Shown here piece by piece: positions 49,672-57,543 of a stretch of 64,000 bases of DNA. The notes beneath the pieces are model-generated. The model saw nothing but the letters and a program-made list of their open reading frames with translations, was not told where the DNA came from and made no database searches. A program made the position numbers and the translations under genes. Within the stretch, counting starts at the first letter, position 1. The number at the start of each line of letters is the position of its first letter. The stretch lies in contig NZ_JAUNTO010000014.1 of assembly GCF_030538655.1 (NCBI RefSeq), forward strand, positions 1 through 64,000, read 5' to 3'. Source of the DNA: Paracoccus sp. (in: a-proteobacteria). Lineage in GTDB: Bacteria > Pseudomonadota > Alphaproteobacteria > Rhodobacterales > Rhodobacteraceae.

Positions 49672-50187
49672 TCAATTTTGCGCGGGCGCGAAAACGCCGC
49701 AGCCGATCCGGTCGCCAGCATTGCCGGTGGGCTGGCCTGTGTAGTCATCGGCCTGTGCGTGGATGACAAAGGCGGCCCCGTCGGCATCGGTCAGCATGTC
49801 AGTGGTCAGGCCGGGTGCGAACAGTTCCAGCCGCACTTCGCCGCTGTCGGGGACGTGGATATTGGGCAGGTCGCCCGGATGCGGGCCACCATCGGCCATG
49901 ACGCCATGATCGTGACCATTGGCCAGATGCCCCCCGGCCGAGGTGAAATCAGGCCCTTCGCAGGCGCCGGTTTCGTGGATGTGGATGGCGCGGATGCCCG
50001 GTTCCAGCCCTTTCAGAAAGATGGTCAGCAGCAAGGTGCCCGATGGCGTGGGCGCGGCGGCGACGCTGCCCATATCGGCGCCATCTGGCCCGGCGATCTG
50101 CGCGACCAGTCCTTGCGGTTCTGACTGGGCAAGGGCAGGGGTGGCCAGCATCAGGGCGGTGGGGATGGCGAAAAGTATGCGTTTCAT
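49672..50187 (-). CDS. sodC: Cu/Zn superoxide dismutase, periplasmic
   Basis: SodC dismutes superoxide in the periplasm. The 171-aa protein has a signal peptide (cleavage after PALAQ-type site, residue about 20), the Cu ligands in HIHETGAC, further metal ligands in [17 protein letters not shown], and the C-terminal [11 protein letters not shown] loop with the disulfide Cys and Arg. All key residues appear present. GGACAAC precedes the ATG. Confidence 0.95.
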   Translation of the reverse strand: MKRILFAIPTALMLATPALAQSEPQGLVAQIAGPDGADMGSVAAAPTPSGTLLLTIFLKGLEPGIRAIHIHETGACEGPDFTSAGGHLANGHDHGVMADGGPHPGDLPNIHVPDSGEVRLELFAPGLTTDMLTDADGAAFVIHAQADDYTGQPTGNAGDRIGCGVFAPAQN

Positions 50188-50326
50188 GTTGTCCTCGGGG
50201 TTCGGCTGTGTGTTGTGGTCGGGTTGTGACAGGGCAACGGCTGGCGCGGCAAATCGTTCCGGGGGCTTGATCCGCGCGCCCGCTTTGGCGATAAATTACG
50301 CGTCCGCCAGTCAAGGGAATATCGCC

Positions 50327-50638
50327 ATGCGCGTTCGCATCTATCAGCCCGCCCGCAATGCCATGCAATCGGGCACTGCCCGCACCAAAGGGTGGGTGCT
50401 GGAATTTCCCCATGCCGATGCGCGCGACATCGACCCGCTGATGGGCTGGACCAGCAGCGACGATACCCAAAGCCAGGTGCGGCTGACATTCGAAACCCGC
50501 AAGCAGGCCGAAGATTACGCCCGCGAACACGGGCTGGAGTATGTGCTGCGCGATCCGCATCCGCGGGCGGCCAACATCCGTCCGCGCGGCTATGGCGAAA
50601 ACTTCGCCACCGACCGGCGTGCACCGTGGACGCACTGA
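50327..50638 (+). CDS. Complex I accessory subunit, NDUFS4-like
   Basis: The 103-aa protein matches the ETC complex I subunit family (NDUFS4, 18-kDa): [16 protein letters not shown], the central WVLEFP and [25 protein letters not shown] core ([13 protein letters not shown]), and [15 protein letters not shown] at the end. Alphaproteobacterial complex I shares this supernumerary subunit with mitochondria. It lies apart from nuo genes. AAGGGA precedes the ATG; the GNAT gene overlaps its last 13 bp. Confidence 0.92.
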   Translation: MRVRIYQPARNAMQSGTARTKGWVLEFPHADARDIDPLMGWTSSDDTQSQVRLTFETRKQAEDYAREHGLEYVLRDPHPRAANIRPRGYGENFATDRRAPWTH

Positions 50639-51090
50639 CGATCTCACGGGAAAGCCCGCTGGCGGATGATCTGGCGATCCTGTTCGCGCGGCATCATCAC
50701 CACTGCCACGTCGATACGCCGCCTGAATCAATTCACATGATGGATCGCGGCGATCTGGACGCGCCGGGCATTGCCTTTTTCGTGCTGCGCGATGGCGGGT
50801 CGCCGGTCGCAATGGGGGCGGTGAAAGAAATCGCCCCCGCGCAAGGCGAGATCAAATCCATGCATGTTCTGGCCGAGGCGCGCGGACGCGGGCTGTCGCG
50901 CCGCCTGCTGGATCATCTGATCGCCGAGGCGCGGGCCGCCGGGCTGTCGCGCCTGTCACTGGAAACCGGGTCGCAGCCCAGCTTTGACGCGGCGCGGGCC
51001 TTGTATGCGCGGGCCGGATTTCAGGAATGTGATCCGTTCGGCGATTACCGGGCCGATCCGAACAGCGTATTCATGGCGCGGGCGCTGTGA
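50626..51090 (+). CDS. GNAT family N-acetyltransferase
   Basis: The 154-aa protein has the acetyl-CoA binding motif [21 protein letters not shown] (about residues 78-97) and motif [21 protein letters not shown]. Substrate is unknown. GTG at 50626 starts inside the NDUFS4-like gene, a 13-bp overlap that suggests coupling; the stop abuts the next gene region. Confidence 0.88.
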   Translation: MDALTISRESPLADDLAILFARHHHHCHVDTPPESIHMMDRGDLDAPGIAFFVLRDGGSPVAMGAVKEIAPAQGEIKSMHVLAEARGRGLSRRLLDHLIAEARAAGLSRLSLETGSQPSFDAARALYARAGFQECDPFGDYRADPNSVFMARAL

Positions 51091-51122
51091 TTGTCATTGC
51101 CGTCCAATCAAAGGGTTTCATC

Positions 51123-51494
51123 ATGACTGCACGATTTTCTCTACTCGCTGCTCTGCTGGCGGCCTCGCCCGCGCTGGCGCTGGCGCAGGAGCAGACCAAC
51201 CGCCCCGAGGACGGGGCTTTCATCTCGCAGGTGGTGTTCACCTGTGAACGCGGGACGCAGGTGCCGGTGGCCTATGTCCTTATTCCCACGGGCGAATCCT
51301 TTGCTGTTGCCCATATAGATGGACAGCAGATCGCCATGATTCAGGTGGTGTCTGGCTCGGGCGTCCGCTATCGCTCGGTCGATGAGGCACACCCGTATGA
51401 GCTGCACGCCAAAGGCGATGACGGGATGTTCTTTTATGGGCCTGATGGCGATGCCGCCGATCTGCTGACGGAATGCAGGGTATCGGAGACTTGA
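51123..51494 (+). CDS. MliC-like lysozyme-inhibitor family protein
   Basis: The 123-aa protein has a signal peptide (cleavage after ALALAQ, residue about 22) and a C-terminal domain with VVFTCERGTQVPVAYV and LLTECRV, the Cys pair and strand pattern of the MliC (inhibitor of c-type lysozyme) family. No lipobox is seen, so it would be periplasmic and soluble. The ATG at 51123 gives the proper signal peptide; the frame begins 12 codons earlier. Confidence 0.75.
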   Translation: MTARFSLLAALLAASPALALAQEQTNRPEDGAFISQVVFTCERGTQVPVAYVLIPTGESFAVAHIDGQQIAMIQVVSGSGVRYRSVDEAHPYELHAKGDDGMFFYGPDGDAADLLTECRVSET

Positions 51495-51528
51495 TCCTGC
51501 CGCCTGCTTGGCGCACAAGCGGCGCAGC

Positions 51529-51605
51529 GGTCCCGTAGCTCAACTGGATAGAGCAGCCGACTTCTAATCGGCAGGTTGAGGGTTCGATTCCTTCCGGGAT
51601 CGCCA
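51529..51605 (+). tRNA. tRNA-Arg (anticodon TCT)
   Basis: A full cloverleaf is visible: acceptor GGTCCCG with CGGGATC, D arm GCTC/GAGC, anticodon stem GCCGA/TCGGC with loop CTTCTAA (TCT at 51563-51565), T arm GAGGG/CCTTC with TTCGATT, encoded CCA. It reads AGA codons, which are rare in this GC-rich genome. Confidence 0.97.
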
Positions 51606-51662
51606 TATTCCATTATTAATCAAAGGCTTGCCGGGGCGCTTGCAGCCTGCATTAACCAACGA

Positions 51663-51691
51663 AAAAGGCCGGGCATGTGGCCCGGCCTTTT
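51663..51691. terminator. Bidirectional terminator between tRNA-Arg and the BI-1 gene
   Basis: AAAAGGCCGGGC (51663-51674) pairs with GCCCGGCCTTTT (51680-51691) around a 5-nt loop, giving A and T runs for both strands. Confidence 0.92.
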
Positions 51692-51710
51692 GGTCTGTAT
51701 GGGGCGGCGA

Positions 51711-52457
51711 TTATTCGCGGTTGCCCATGAATTGCAGCAGGAACATGAACAGGTTCAGGAAATCCAGATACAGTTTCAGCGCACCCATGATCGCGGTCTT
51801 GCCTACGAATTCATCGCCGCTGTCGCGCATTTGCAGATAGGTGTTTTTGATGTTCTGGGTGTCATAGGCGGTCAGACCGGCAAAGATCAGCACGCCCAAA
51901 ATCGAGATGGCGAACTGCATCCCCGACGATTGCAGGAAGATGTTCACGATCGAGGCGACGATCAGGCCGATCACGCCCATAATCAGGAAGCTGCCCCAGC
52001 CCGAAATGTCTTTCTTGGTGGTATAACCCCACAGCGACAGCCCGGCAAAGGCGATGGCCGTCACAAGGAAGGTTTGCACGATGGACGTGCCGGTGAACAC
52101 CAGAAAGATCGAGCTGATCGAAACGCCCATGATGGCGGCGAAGGCATAGAACAGAACAGTCGCGCCCTGCACCGACAGCCGGTTCAGCGCCGCGCCAAAG
52201 GCAAAGACCATAATCAGCGGTGCGAACATCACCAGCCATTTCAGCGGGCTGGTATACAGCGCCACACCCAGCGGCGACAGCGTGCCGTTGGCCGACACCG
52301 CAGCCTGCGAAATGCCATAGGCGGCCACTGCGGTCACGCCCATGCCCACCGACATCAGCCCATAGACGCGGTTCATGTAGGAACGCAGACCCTCGTCGAT
52401 TGCGGCCTGCTGTGCCACACCGCCCTGGGCCGTGCGGAAGGTGTTGTATTCTGCCAT
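51711..52457 (-). CDS. Bax inhibitor-1 family membrane protein (YbhL/YccA-like)
   Basis: The 248-aa protein has seven predicted membrane helices and BI-1 signatures: a polar N-terminus ending LRSYMNRVYGLM, and near the end LTAYDTQNIKNTYLQM with the Asp of the proposed pH-gated calcium leak. Bacterial members are membrane-stress or calcium-leak proteins. GGGAGA precedes the ATG. A GGGGGC/GCCCCC hairpin lies in its leader. Confidence 0.92.
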   Translation of the reverse strand: MAEYNTFRTAQGGVAQQAAIDEGLRSYMNRVYGLMSVGMGVTAVAAYGISQAAVSANGTLSPLGVALYTSPLKWLVMFAPLIMVFAFGAALNRLSVQGATVLFYAFAAIMGVSISSIFLVFTGTSIVQTFLVTAIAFAGLSLWGYTTKKDISGWGSFLIMGVIGLIVASIVNIFLQSSGMQFAISILGVLIFAGLTAYDTQNIKNTYLQMRDSGDEFVGKTAIMGALKLYLDFLNLFMFLLQFMGNRE

Positions 52458-52487
52458 CTGACTCTCCCGTTAATCCGTATCGGCGTA

Positions 52488-52545
52488 GGGGGCACGGCCC
52501 CCGTTCGTTACACGGCTATATTGTCTGACCGGGCCGTTTTTTCAA
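52488..52545 (-). promoter_or_regulatory. Promoter and leader hairpin of the BI-1 gene
   Basis: On the minus strand TTGAAA (52545-52540), a 17-nt spacer and AATATA (52522-52517) form a possible sigma-70-type promoter. The leader then contains GGGGGC (52502-52497) pairing with GCCCCC (52493-52488). A structured RNA called the ybhL motif has been described in front of BI-1 genes in alphaproteobacteria; I cannot confirm that this hairpin belongs to it. Confidence 0.4.
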
Positions 52546-52572
52546 TGCCGCAAGTGTATAAAATGCCGCATC

Positions 52573-53532
52573 TCACAGGGTGATGACCACCTTTCCCGTC
52601 GAGGCGCGGTCCCGCAGCCGGGCAAAGCCTTCGGCCACGCGGTCAAGCGGCAGGGTTTCCTGCGCCAGCGGTGGCAGGCGTCCGTCGGCGGCCATTGCGA
52701 ACAGGTCTGTCAGGCTGGTGCGCAGCGCGGCGCCATCCAGCTTGCGATAGCCGCCCCAGTAAAAGCCGTGGATGGCGATGTTCTTGACCAGCGCGTGGTT
52801 CAGCGGCAGGGCTGGCGGCTTGCCCCCGGCAAACCCGATGACCAGATGCCGTCCACCCGGTCGCAGCGCGCCAAAGGCCTCCAGCCCCGGCGCATCGCCG
52901 ACCGGATCATAGACGACATCAACCCCGCCCAGATCGCGCAGTGCCTGCTTCAGATCCCCGGTGGTGGCACTGTCGATAACCTCGTGCGCGCCGGCCTGAC
53001 GCACGGCCGCTAATCTGTCGTCCCCGCGGGCGATACCGATGACCCGCGCGCCCATGACCGCGCCGATCTGCACCGCCGTCAGGCCCACGCCTCCGGCAGC
53101 CCCTAAAACCGCCAGCGTTTCACCCGCACGCAGATCGCCGCGCAAGGTCAGGGCCAGATGGCTGGTGCCATAGGCGATCTGGAACCCTGCGGCCTGTTCG
53201 TCACTGATCCCGTCAGGGATTGGCACACAGGCACCCGGCGGCACGACGATCTGCCCCGCCAGCGTGCCGGGATAGTTCACCGCGACCCGCATCCCAGGCG
53301 TCAGCCCGCTGTCGTCCGGCGCGCTGATGACCACGCCCGCGCCCTCCAGCCCCGGCGTGAAGGGGAACGGCTCGGCCTCTTGATAGCGGCCCTGCGCCTT
53401 GAGAAGATCGGCAAAGTTGAGCGCGGCGGCTTTCATCTGCACCAGAACGTCGCCGGGACCGGGAAGCGGCGCGGCGATCTCAATCAGGCGTGGAGTCTCG
53501 CCCTGTGATTCTATCTTGGCTGCTTTCATCAT
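52573..53532 (-). CDS. NADPH:quinone oxidoreductase family protein
   Basis: The 319-aa medium-chain dehydrogenase/reductase lacks the zinc-binding Cys set and has the quinone-reductase pattern: AAALNFADLLKAQGRY near residue 37, PFTPGLEGAGVV, and the nucleotide-binding LGAAGGVGLTAVQIG near residue 142. It probably reduces quinones or enones with NADPH. AGGAAA lies upstream of the paired ATGs. It is divergent from an XRE gene, and the shared region has a TGCA-N5-TGCA site. Confidence 0.9.
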   Translation of the reverse strand: MMKAAKIESQGETPRLIEIAAPLPGPGDVLVQMKAAALNFADLLKAQGRYQEAEPFPFTPGLEGAGVVISAPDDSGLTPGMRVAVNYPGTLAGQIVVPPGACVPIPDGISDEQAAGFQIAYGTSHLALTLRGDLRAGETLAVLGAAGGVGLTAVQIGAVMGARVIGIARGDDRLAAVRQAGAHEVIDSATTGDLKQALRDLGGVDVVYDPVGDAPGLEAFGALRPGGRHLVIGFAGGKPPALPLNHALVKNIAIHGFYWGGYRKLDGAALRTSLTDLFAMAADGRLPPLAQETLPLDRVAEGFARLRDRASTGKVVITL

Positions 53533-53594
53533 GGTTTATTTCCTGCCTTTGTTTCCAGATGGATAGTAGCTGCCTTCGCGTGCGGCAACAAATT

Positions 53595-53607
53595 TGCACT
53601 ATGTGCA
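53595..53607. promoter_or_regulatory. TGCA-N5-TGCA palindrome, candidate operator 1
   Basis: TGCACTATGTGCA is a perfect palindrome around the central base, in the divergent region between the quinone oxidoreductase and XRE genes. A related TGCA-N5-TGCA site lies just behind the XRE gene. The next TGCA (53606 onward, GCAGTGCAT) may extend it. Confidence 0.45.
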
Positions 53608-53714
53608 GTGCATAACCTGTCTTTTTAGGTAGGATACGGCTTATTAACCATATTGGTGCTCGAAAATTGCAATTTGCTGGGGTAGGCCCATCATAGATTG
53701 CATAAGAGGTTGTC

Positions 53715-54074
53715 ATGAAACACGGTGTCGATGTTCATGTTGGTAAGCGTATCCGTCATCGTCGGTGGATGATCGGGATGACACAACAACAGCTGGCCGA
53801 AAAGGTTGGCATCAAGTTCCAGCAGATTCAAAAGTATGAAACCGGGATGAACCGCGTTTCTGCCTCGCGTTTGTGGGATATTTCTCGGGCGGTTGACGTG
53901 CCGGTCAGCTTTTTCTTCGACGGCCTGAACGAAGGCCAGATCATGGAGCAGATCGAAGGCGACATCATCGCCGACAAAGAGGCGCTGCAACTGGTCCGGG
54001 CCTATTACGCCATGCCCGCCGCGCAGCGTCGGCAGATTTTCGAACTGGCGCGGGTGCTGTCTGACGCCGCCTGA
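53715..54074 (+). CDS. XRE-family transcriptional regulator
   Basis: The 119-aa protein has an N-terminal helix-turn-helix (about residues 8-66): VGKRIRHRRWMIGMTQQQLA, KVGIKFQQIQKYETGMNRVS. The C-terminal half has the amphipathic RAYYAMPAAQRRQIFELARVL helix common in a widespread alphaproteobacterial group. Targets are unknown. Similar palindromes on both sides of the gene suggest autoregulation. GAGG precedes the ATG. Confidence 0.93.
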   Translation: MKHGVDVHVGKRIRHRRWMIGMTQQQLAEKVGIKFQQIQKYETGMNRVSASRLWDISRAVDVPVSFFFDGLNEGQIMEQIEGDIIADKEALQLVRAYYAMPAAQRRQIFELARVLSDAA

Positions 54075-54119
54075 GGGGGCGTTAATCAAATACCGCTTTA
54101 CTCTCCTTAAGCGAGTAAA

Positions 54120-54132
54120 TGCACATAATGCA
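54120..54132. promoter_or_regulatory. TGCA-N5-TGCA site, candidate operator 2
   Basis: TGCACATAATGCA lies 45 bp after the XRE stop codon and shares the two TGCA half-sites and spacing of the site at 53595. It stands upstream of the terminator at 54176. Confidence 0.4.
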
Positions 54133-54175
54133 GAGTGGGCGGCAGATCCACCTGTCAAAAAACACACGGGGAGGA

Positions 54176-54207
54176 GGGGCGCGGATCGAACCGCGCCCCT
54201 TTCCCTT
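54176..54207 (+). terminator. Terminator between the XRE gene and hisN
   Basis: GGGGCGCGG (54176-54184) pairs with CCGCGCCCC (54191-54199) around ATCGAA, followed by TTTCCCTT. A good intrinsic terminator. Confidence 0.85.
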
Positions 54208-54283
54208 TGTCCATCATGCTGGCACAAGGTTGCCAAACTCACGCGGGCGCCCCGGTGCCCGGCGCAGATACCGGGACACAGCC

Positions 54284-55078
54284 ATGCCACAGCACGATCA
54301 CCGCGCCATTATCGACACGGCCCACGCGCTGGCCGATCAGGCGGGGCAGGCCATCCTGCCCTTGTTTCGCAGCCCGCTGGCGGCGGAAAACAAGCTGGCC
54401 GACGGTTTTGACCCGGTAACAGCGGCGGATCGTGCATCGGAACAGGCGATGCGGGCGATTCTGGTCGAACGCCGCCCTGATGACGCGATTCTGGGCGAAG
54501 AATTCGGTGCGCAACCCGGTCAATCGGGGCTGACATGGGTGCTGGACCCCATCGACGGCACCCGTGCCTTTATCTGCGGCGCGCCGACATGGGGCGTGCT
54601 GATCGGGGTGCGTGACGACACTGGCCCGATCTATGGGCTGATCGACCAGCCCTATACCGGCGAACGGTTCGAGGGCGGGCTGGGTCTGGCGCGGCTGACG
54701 GGGCCGCATGGCGAAACGGCGCTGCGGGTGCGGCAGACCGGCGATCTGACGCAGGCGACGCTGATGACCACCTACCCCGAGGTGGGCAGCCCGGCCGAGG
54801 CCGCTGCGTTTCACCGTGTGGCCGGACGGGTGCGGCTGACCCGCTATGGTATGGATTGCTATGCCTATGCGCTGCTGGCGTTGGGGCATGTCGATCTGGT
54901 GATCGAGGCCGGTTTGCAGGCTTATGACGTGGTGGCCCCGATTGCCGTGGTGCGCGCGGCGGGGGGGATCGTGACCGACTGGCAGGGCGGCGATCCTTCT
55001 GGCGGGGGGCAGATCATCGCTGCGGCGACGCCCGAACTGCATCGCGCGGCTTTGGCGCTGCTGAACCAAACGGCCTGA
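54284..55078 (+). CDS. hisN: Histidinol-phosphatase, inositol monophosphatase type
   Basis: The 264-aa IMPase-fold enzyme has the Mg ligands in GEEFG, the WVLDPIDGTRAFICG motif, and the late GLQAYDVVAPIAVVRAAGG motif. This pattern, especially DGTRAFICGAPTWG, is that of HisN, which dephosphorylates histidinol phosphate in bacteria lacking the HisB phosphatase domain; a broader inositol-phosphatase role cannot be excluded. No strong ribosome site is seen before ATG 54284. Confidence 0.88.
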   Translation: MPQHDHRAIIDTAHALADQAGQAILPLFRSPLAAENKLADGFDPVTAADRASEQAMRAILVERRPDDAILGEEFGAQPGQSGLTWVLDPIDGTRAFICGAPTWGVLIGVRDDTGPIYGLIDQPYTGERFEGGLGLARLTGPHGETALRVRQTGDLTQATLMTTYPEVGSPAEAAAFHRVAGRVRLTRYGMDCYAYALLALGHVDLVIEAGLQAYDVVAPIAVVRAAGGIVTDWQGGDPSGGGQIIAAATPELHRAALALLNQTA

Positions 55079-55090
55079 CAGGGGGCGTCT

Positions 55091-56527
55091 ATGACCGACG
55101 ACAGCCGCAAGCACGACGATGACACCGCCGCGCCGGTCCTGACCGATCCGGCCGCCCCCGCCGAACTGGATGATGACGACGATTTTCTGCCCCGGCGCGA
55201 GTTGCTGGCCCAGATCAATCAGGCCATCGTCGATCAGGACGCCGCCCGGCTGGAAGAATTGTTGGAGCCGATGCACGGTGCCGACATTGCCGACATTATC
55301 GAGCGCCTGACCCCGGCACAGCGCCGCACCTTTCTGGACCTCTACTCGATTGAGATCGACGGCGAGATTCTGTCCGAAATCGACGAGGCAGTGCGCGATC
55401 AGGTGATCGAGGCGCTGCCCCCCGACGTGCTGGCTGAAGCCGTGCGCGAGATGGACAGCGACGACGTTGTTGATCTGGTCGAGGATATGGATGAAGGCGA
55501 GCGCGAGGAAATCCTTGCTGCGCTGGACGAATCCGACCGGGCGGCGGTGCAGCAGTCGCTGACCTATCCCGAATATTCTGCGGGCCGCCTGATGCAGTCC
55601 GAGGTCGTGACCGGACCCGAGCACTGGACGGCGGGCGAGGCCATCGACTATTTGCGCCGGCACGAAGATGACCTGCCCGAACAGTTCTATCACATCATTC
55701 TGGTGGACCCGCGGCACCGTCCTGTCGGCTATGTGACGTTGGGCCGGTTGCTGAGCGCGCCGCGCGCCATACCGATGCGCGATCTGACCGAGGACAGTTT
55801 CCGCACCATCAGCGCCACCGCCGATGAAAGCGACGTGGCCTATGTATTCAACCAGTATCACCTGATTTCCGCCCCTGTGGTGGATGATGCCGACCGGCTG
55901 GTGGGCGTCATCACCATCGACGATGCCATGTCGGTTCTGGACGAAGAGCACGAGGAGGATATTCTGCGTCTTGCGGGTGTTGGCGACGAAAGCTCGATTT
56001 CGGATACGGTGCTGGAAACCGTGCGCCAGCGGGTGCCGTGGCTGGGGGCGAATATCTTTACCGCATTGCTGGCTGCCGCCGTGATCGCCTTGTTCGAGGA
56101 TTCGATCGCCCGCATCGTCGCGCTGGCCGTGCTGATGCCGATCGTCACCTCGATCGGCGGGAACGCGGGCACGCAGACGCTGACGGTCGTGGTGCGCGGC
56201 CTTGCCACCAAAAGCCTGACGGCTGCCAATATGTGGCGTATCGTCATGCGTGAGGCGGCGGTAGGGCTGGTTAACGGCGCGACCTTTGGTGCCATCATCG
56301 CGGCGGTGGCGTGGATCTGGTTCCGCGACCCCGCGCTGGCCGGGGTGATCGGCGCGGCAATGATTATCAACCTGACAGTGGCGGCGGTGGGCGGCATTCT
56401 GGTGCCGCTGGCGCTGGACAAGCTGGGGGCCGACCCGGCACTGGCCTCGCCCACCTTTGTCACCACGCTGACCGATGTGATCGGCTTTTTTGCATTTCTG
56501 GGGCTGGCGACGGTGGTTCTGTTGTGA
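55091..56527 (+). CDS. mgtE: Magnesium transporter MgtE
   Basis: MgtE is a Mg2+-gated magnesium channel of the inner membrane. The 478-aa protein has an acidic N-terminus, the superhelical N domain (about residues 35-135), two CBS domains (about 140-265, with VDPRHRPVGYVTL and VDDADRLVGVITID) and five C-terminal membrane helices, including the pore region PIVTSIGGNAGTQTL. All parts are present. Confidence 0.95.
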   Translation: MTDDSRKHDDDTAAPVLTDPAAPAELDDDDDFLPRRELLAQINQAIVDQDAARLEELLEPMHGADIADIIERLTPAQRRTFLDLYSIEIDGEILSEIDEAVRDQVIEALPPDVLAEAVREMDSDDVVDLVEDMDEGEREEILAALDESDRAAVQQSLTYPEYSAGRLMQSEVVTGPEHWTAGEAIDYLRRHEDDLPEQFYHIILVDPRHRPVGYVTLGRLLSAPRAIPMRDLTEDSFRTISATADESDVAYVFNQYHLISAPVVDDADRLVGVITIDDAMSVLDEEHEEDILRLAGVGDESSISDTVLETVRQRVPWLGANIFTALLAAAVIALFEDSIARIVALAVLMPIVTSIGGNAGTQTLTVVVRGLATKSLTAANMWRIVMREAAVGLVNGATFGAIIAAVAWIWFRDPALAGVIGAAMIINLTVAAVGGILVPLALDKLGADPALASPTFVTTLTDVIGFFAFLGLATVVLL

Positions 56528-57063
56528 CCGGCAAGGCCGCATTACGGGCGGCAGCGCTGGCCGCGCGGACCGAACAGGGCGGCGATGCCGGGGCAGTGGT
56601 TGCGCGGTTACGCGCGACGCTGTTGCCCTTTGCCGGGCAGGTGTTGGCCGGATACTGGCCCATGCGCGGCGAAGCCGACCCGTTGCCTGCCATGGCCACC
56701 CATGACGGGCCATTGTGTCTGCCGGTGGTGCCGGGGCGCGACGTGCCGCTGATCTTTCGCGCATGGTTGCCCGGTGCCGCGCTGGAGGGCGGGCCGTTCG
56801 GCACCCACCACCCGCCCGAATCAGCGCCAGTGGTTGTGCCGCAGGTGCTGATCGTGCCTCTGGCCGCCTTTGACCGTGCGGGGCAGCGGATCGGTTATGG
56901 CGGCGGGTATTATGACCGGACTCTGGCGCAGCTGCGCGCCGCCGGGCCGGTGACGGCCATCGGTTTGGCCTTTGCCTGTCAGGAAGTGCCGGCGGTGCCG
57001 GCTGGTCCGTTCGATCAGCCGCTGAACCTGATCGTGACCGACCGCGACACCATTCGCCTCTGA
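56524..57063 (+). CDS. 5-formyltetrahydrofolate cyclo-ligase
   Basis: This 179-aa enzyme converts 5-formyl-THF to 5,10-methenyl-THF with ATP. The family signature RIGYGGGYYDRTL near residue 123 and VPLAAFDRAGQRIG are clear, as is GYWPMRGEADP for the folate side. It starts with GTG overlapping the mgtE stop (GTGA). Confidence 0.94.
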   Translation: MTGKAALRAAALAARTEQGGDAGAVVARLRATLLPFAGQVLAGYWPMRGEADPLPAMATHDGPLCLPVVPGRDVPLIFRAWLPGAALEGGPFGTHHPPESAPVVVPQVLIVPLAAFDRAGQRIGYGGGYYDRTLAQLRAAGPVTAIGLAFACQEVPAVPAGPFDQPLNLIVTDRDTIRL

Positions 57064-57543
57064 GGCGGGGCGGCGTCATTTTTTTCGGTGCAGACGTGGC
57101 GTTCCGAACACGCGGTCAAGGTGCCGGATTCTGCGGGTAAATCAGGGGAAAACCCGGTGGAAAACTGGTGAATCCCGGCCCGGAACCCTGCCGGATCATT
57201 CGGGAAATCCCGTTCGTTGACGATTTATTAACGAATTGACTCGCTGCACTGCGGCACAAGGGGGCGGCAAATCGGGGCCGTTCTGTCAACGTAAAAAGAG
57301 GTTACCAAACTGTAAAAATTTGGTTGAAAGCTGTGACGGATCACGGCAGGTAGTGGGGCACGGTCCCGGCGACACAATATCTGGTGGCAGGCTAACGGCC
57401 ACCGACCTCGCGGCAGGATCAGATTTTGGGCTAGGCAGGACTGGTGGTTTCGACCTTCGCCGCGCACGATCCGTTGCGCGGTCCATGTCCCGACTCGCCC
57501 GCTTGAAACCCCCCGCAGCGGGGACAGGGACATGAGGGCAGGC
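57064..57543 (+). other. nrdJ upstream region
   Basis: About 480 bp without a gene. It contains A/T-rich DNA near 57222-57240, a CCAAA/TTTGG inverted repeat (57305-57323) and an NrdR-like box at 57372. I saw no cobalamin-riboswitch core and no convincing small reading frame. Confidence 0.5.
57372..57387. promoter_or_regulatory. NrdR-like box upstream of nrdJ
   Basis: ACACAATATCTGGTGG resembles the NrdR consensus acaCwAtATaTwGtgt. NrdR represses ribonucleotide reductase genes. Only one box was found, although paired boxes are usual, so the assignment is tentative. Confidence 0.5.

Noticed and set aside
51606..51710. An integration (att) site at the tRNA-Arg 3' end.
   Set aside because: No integrase, no repeat of the tRNA 3' end within the window, and a plain terminator follows.
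54239..57079. A 946-codon minus-strand frame opposite hisN, mgtE and the cyclo-ligase gene.
   Set aside because: Low-complexity Arg/His/Gln-rich translation that mirrors real genes on the plus strand.
57064..57543. A cobalamin riboswitch before nrdJ.
   Set aside because: No B12-box core could be read, and such switches normally control the B12-independent reductases rather than NrdJ.
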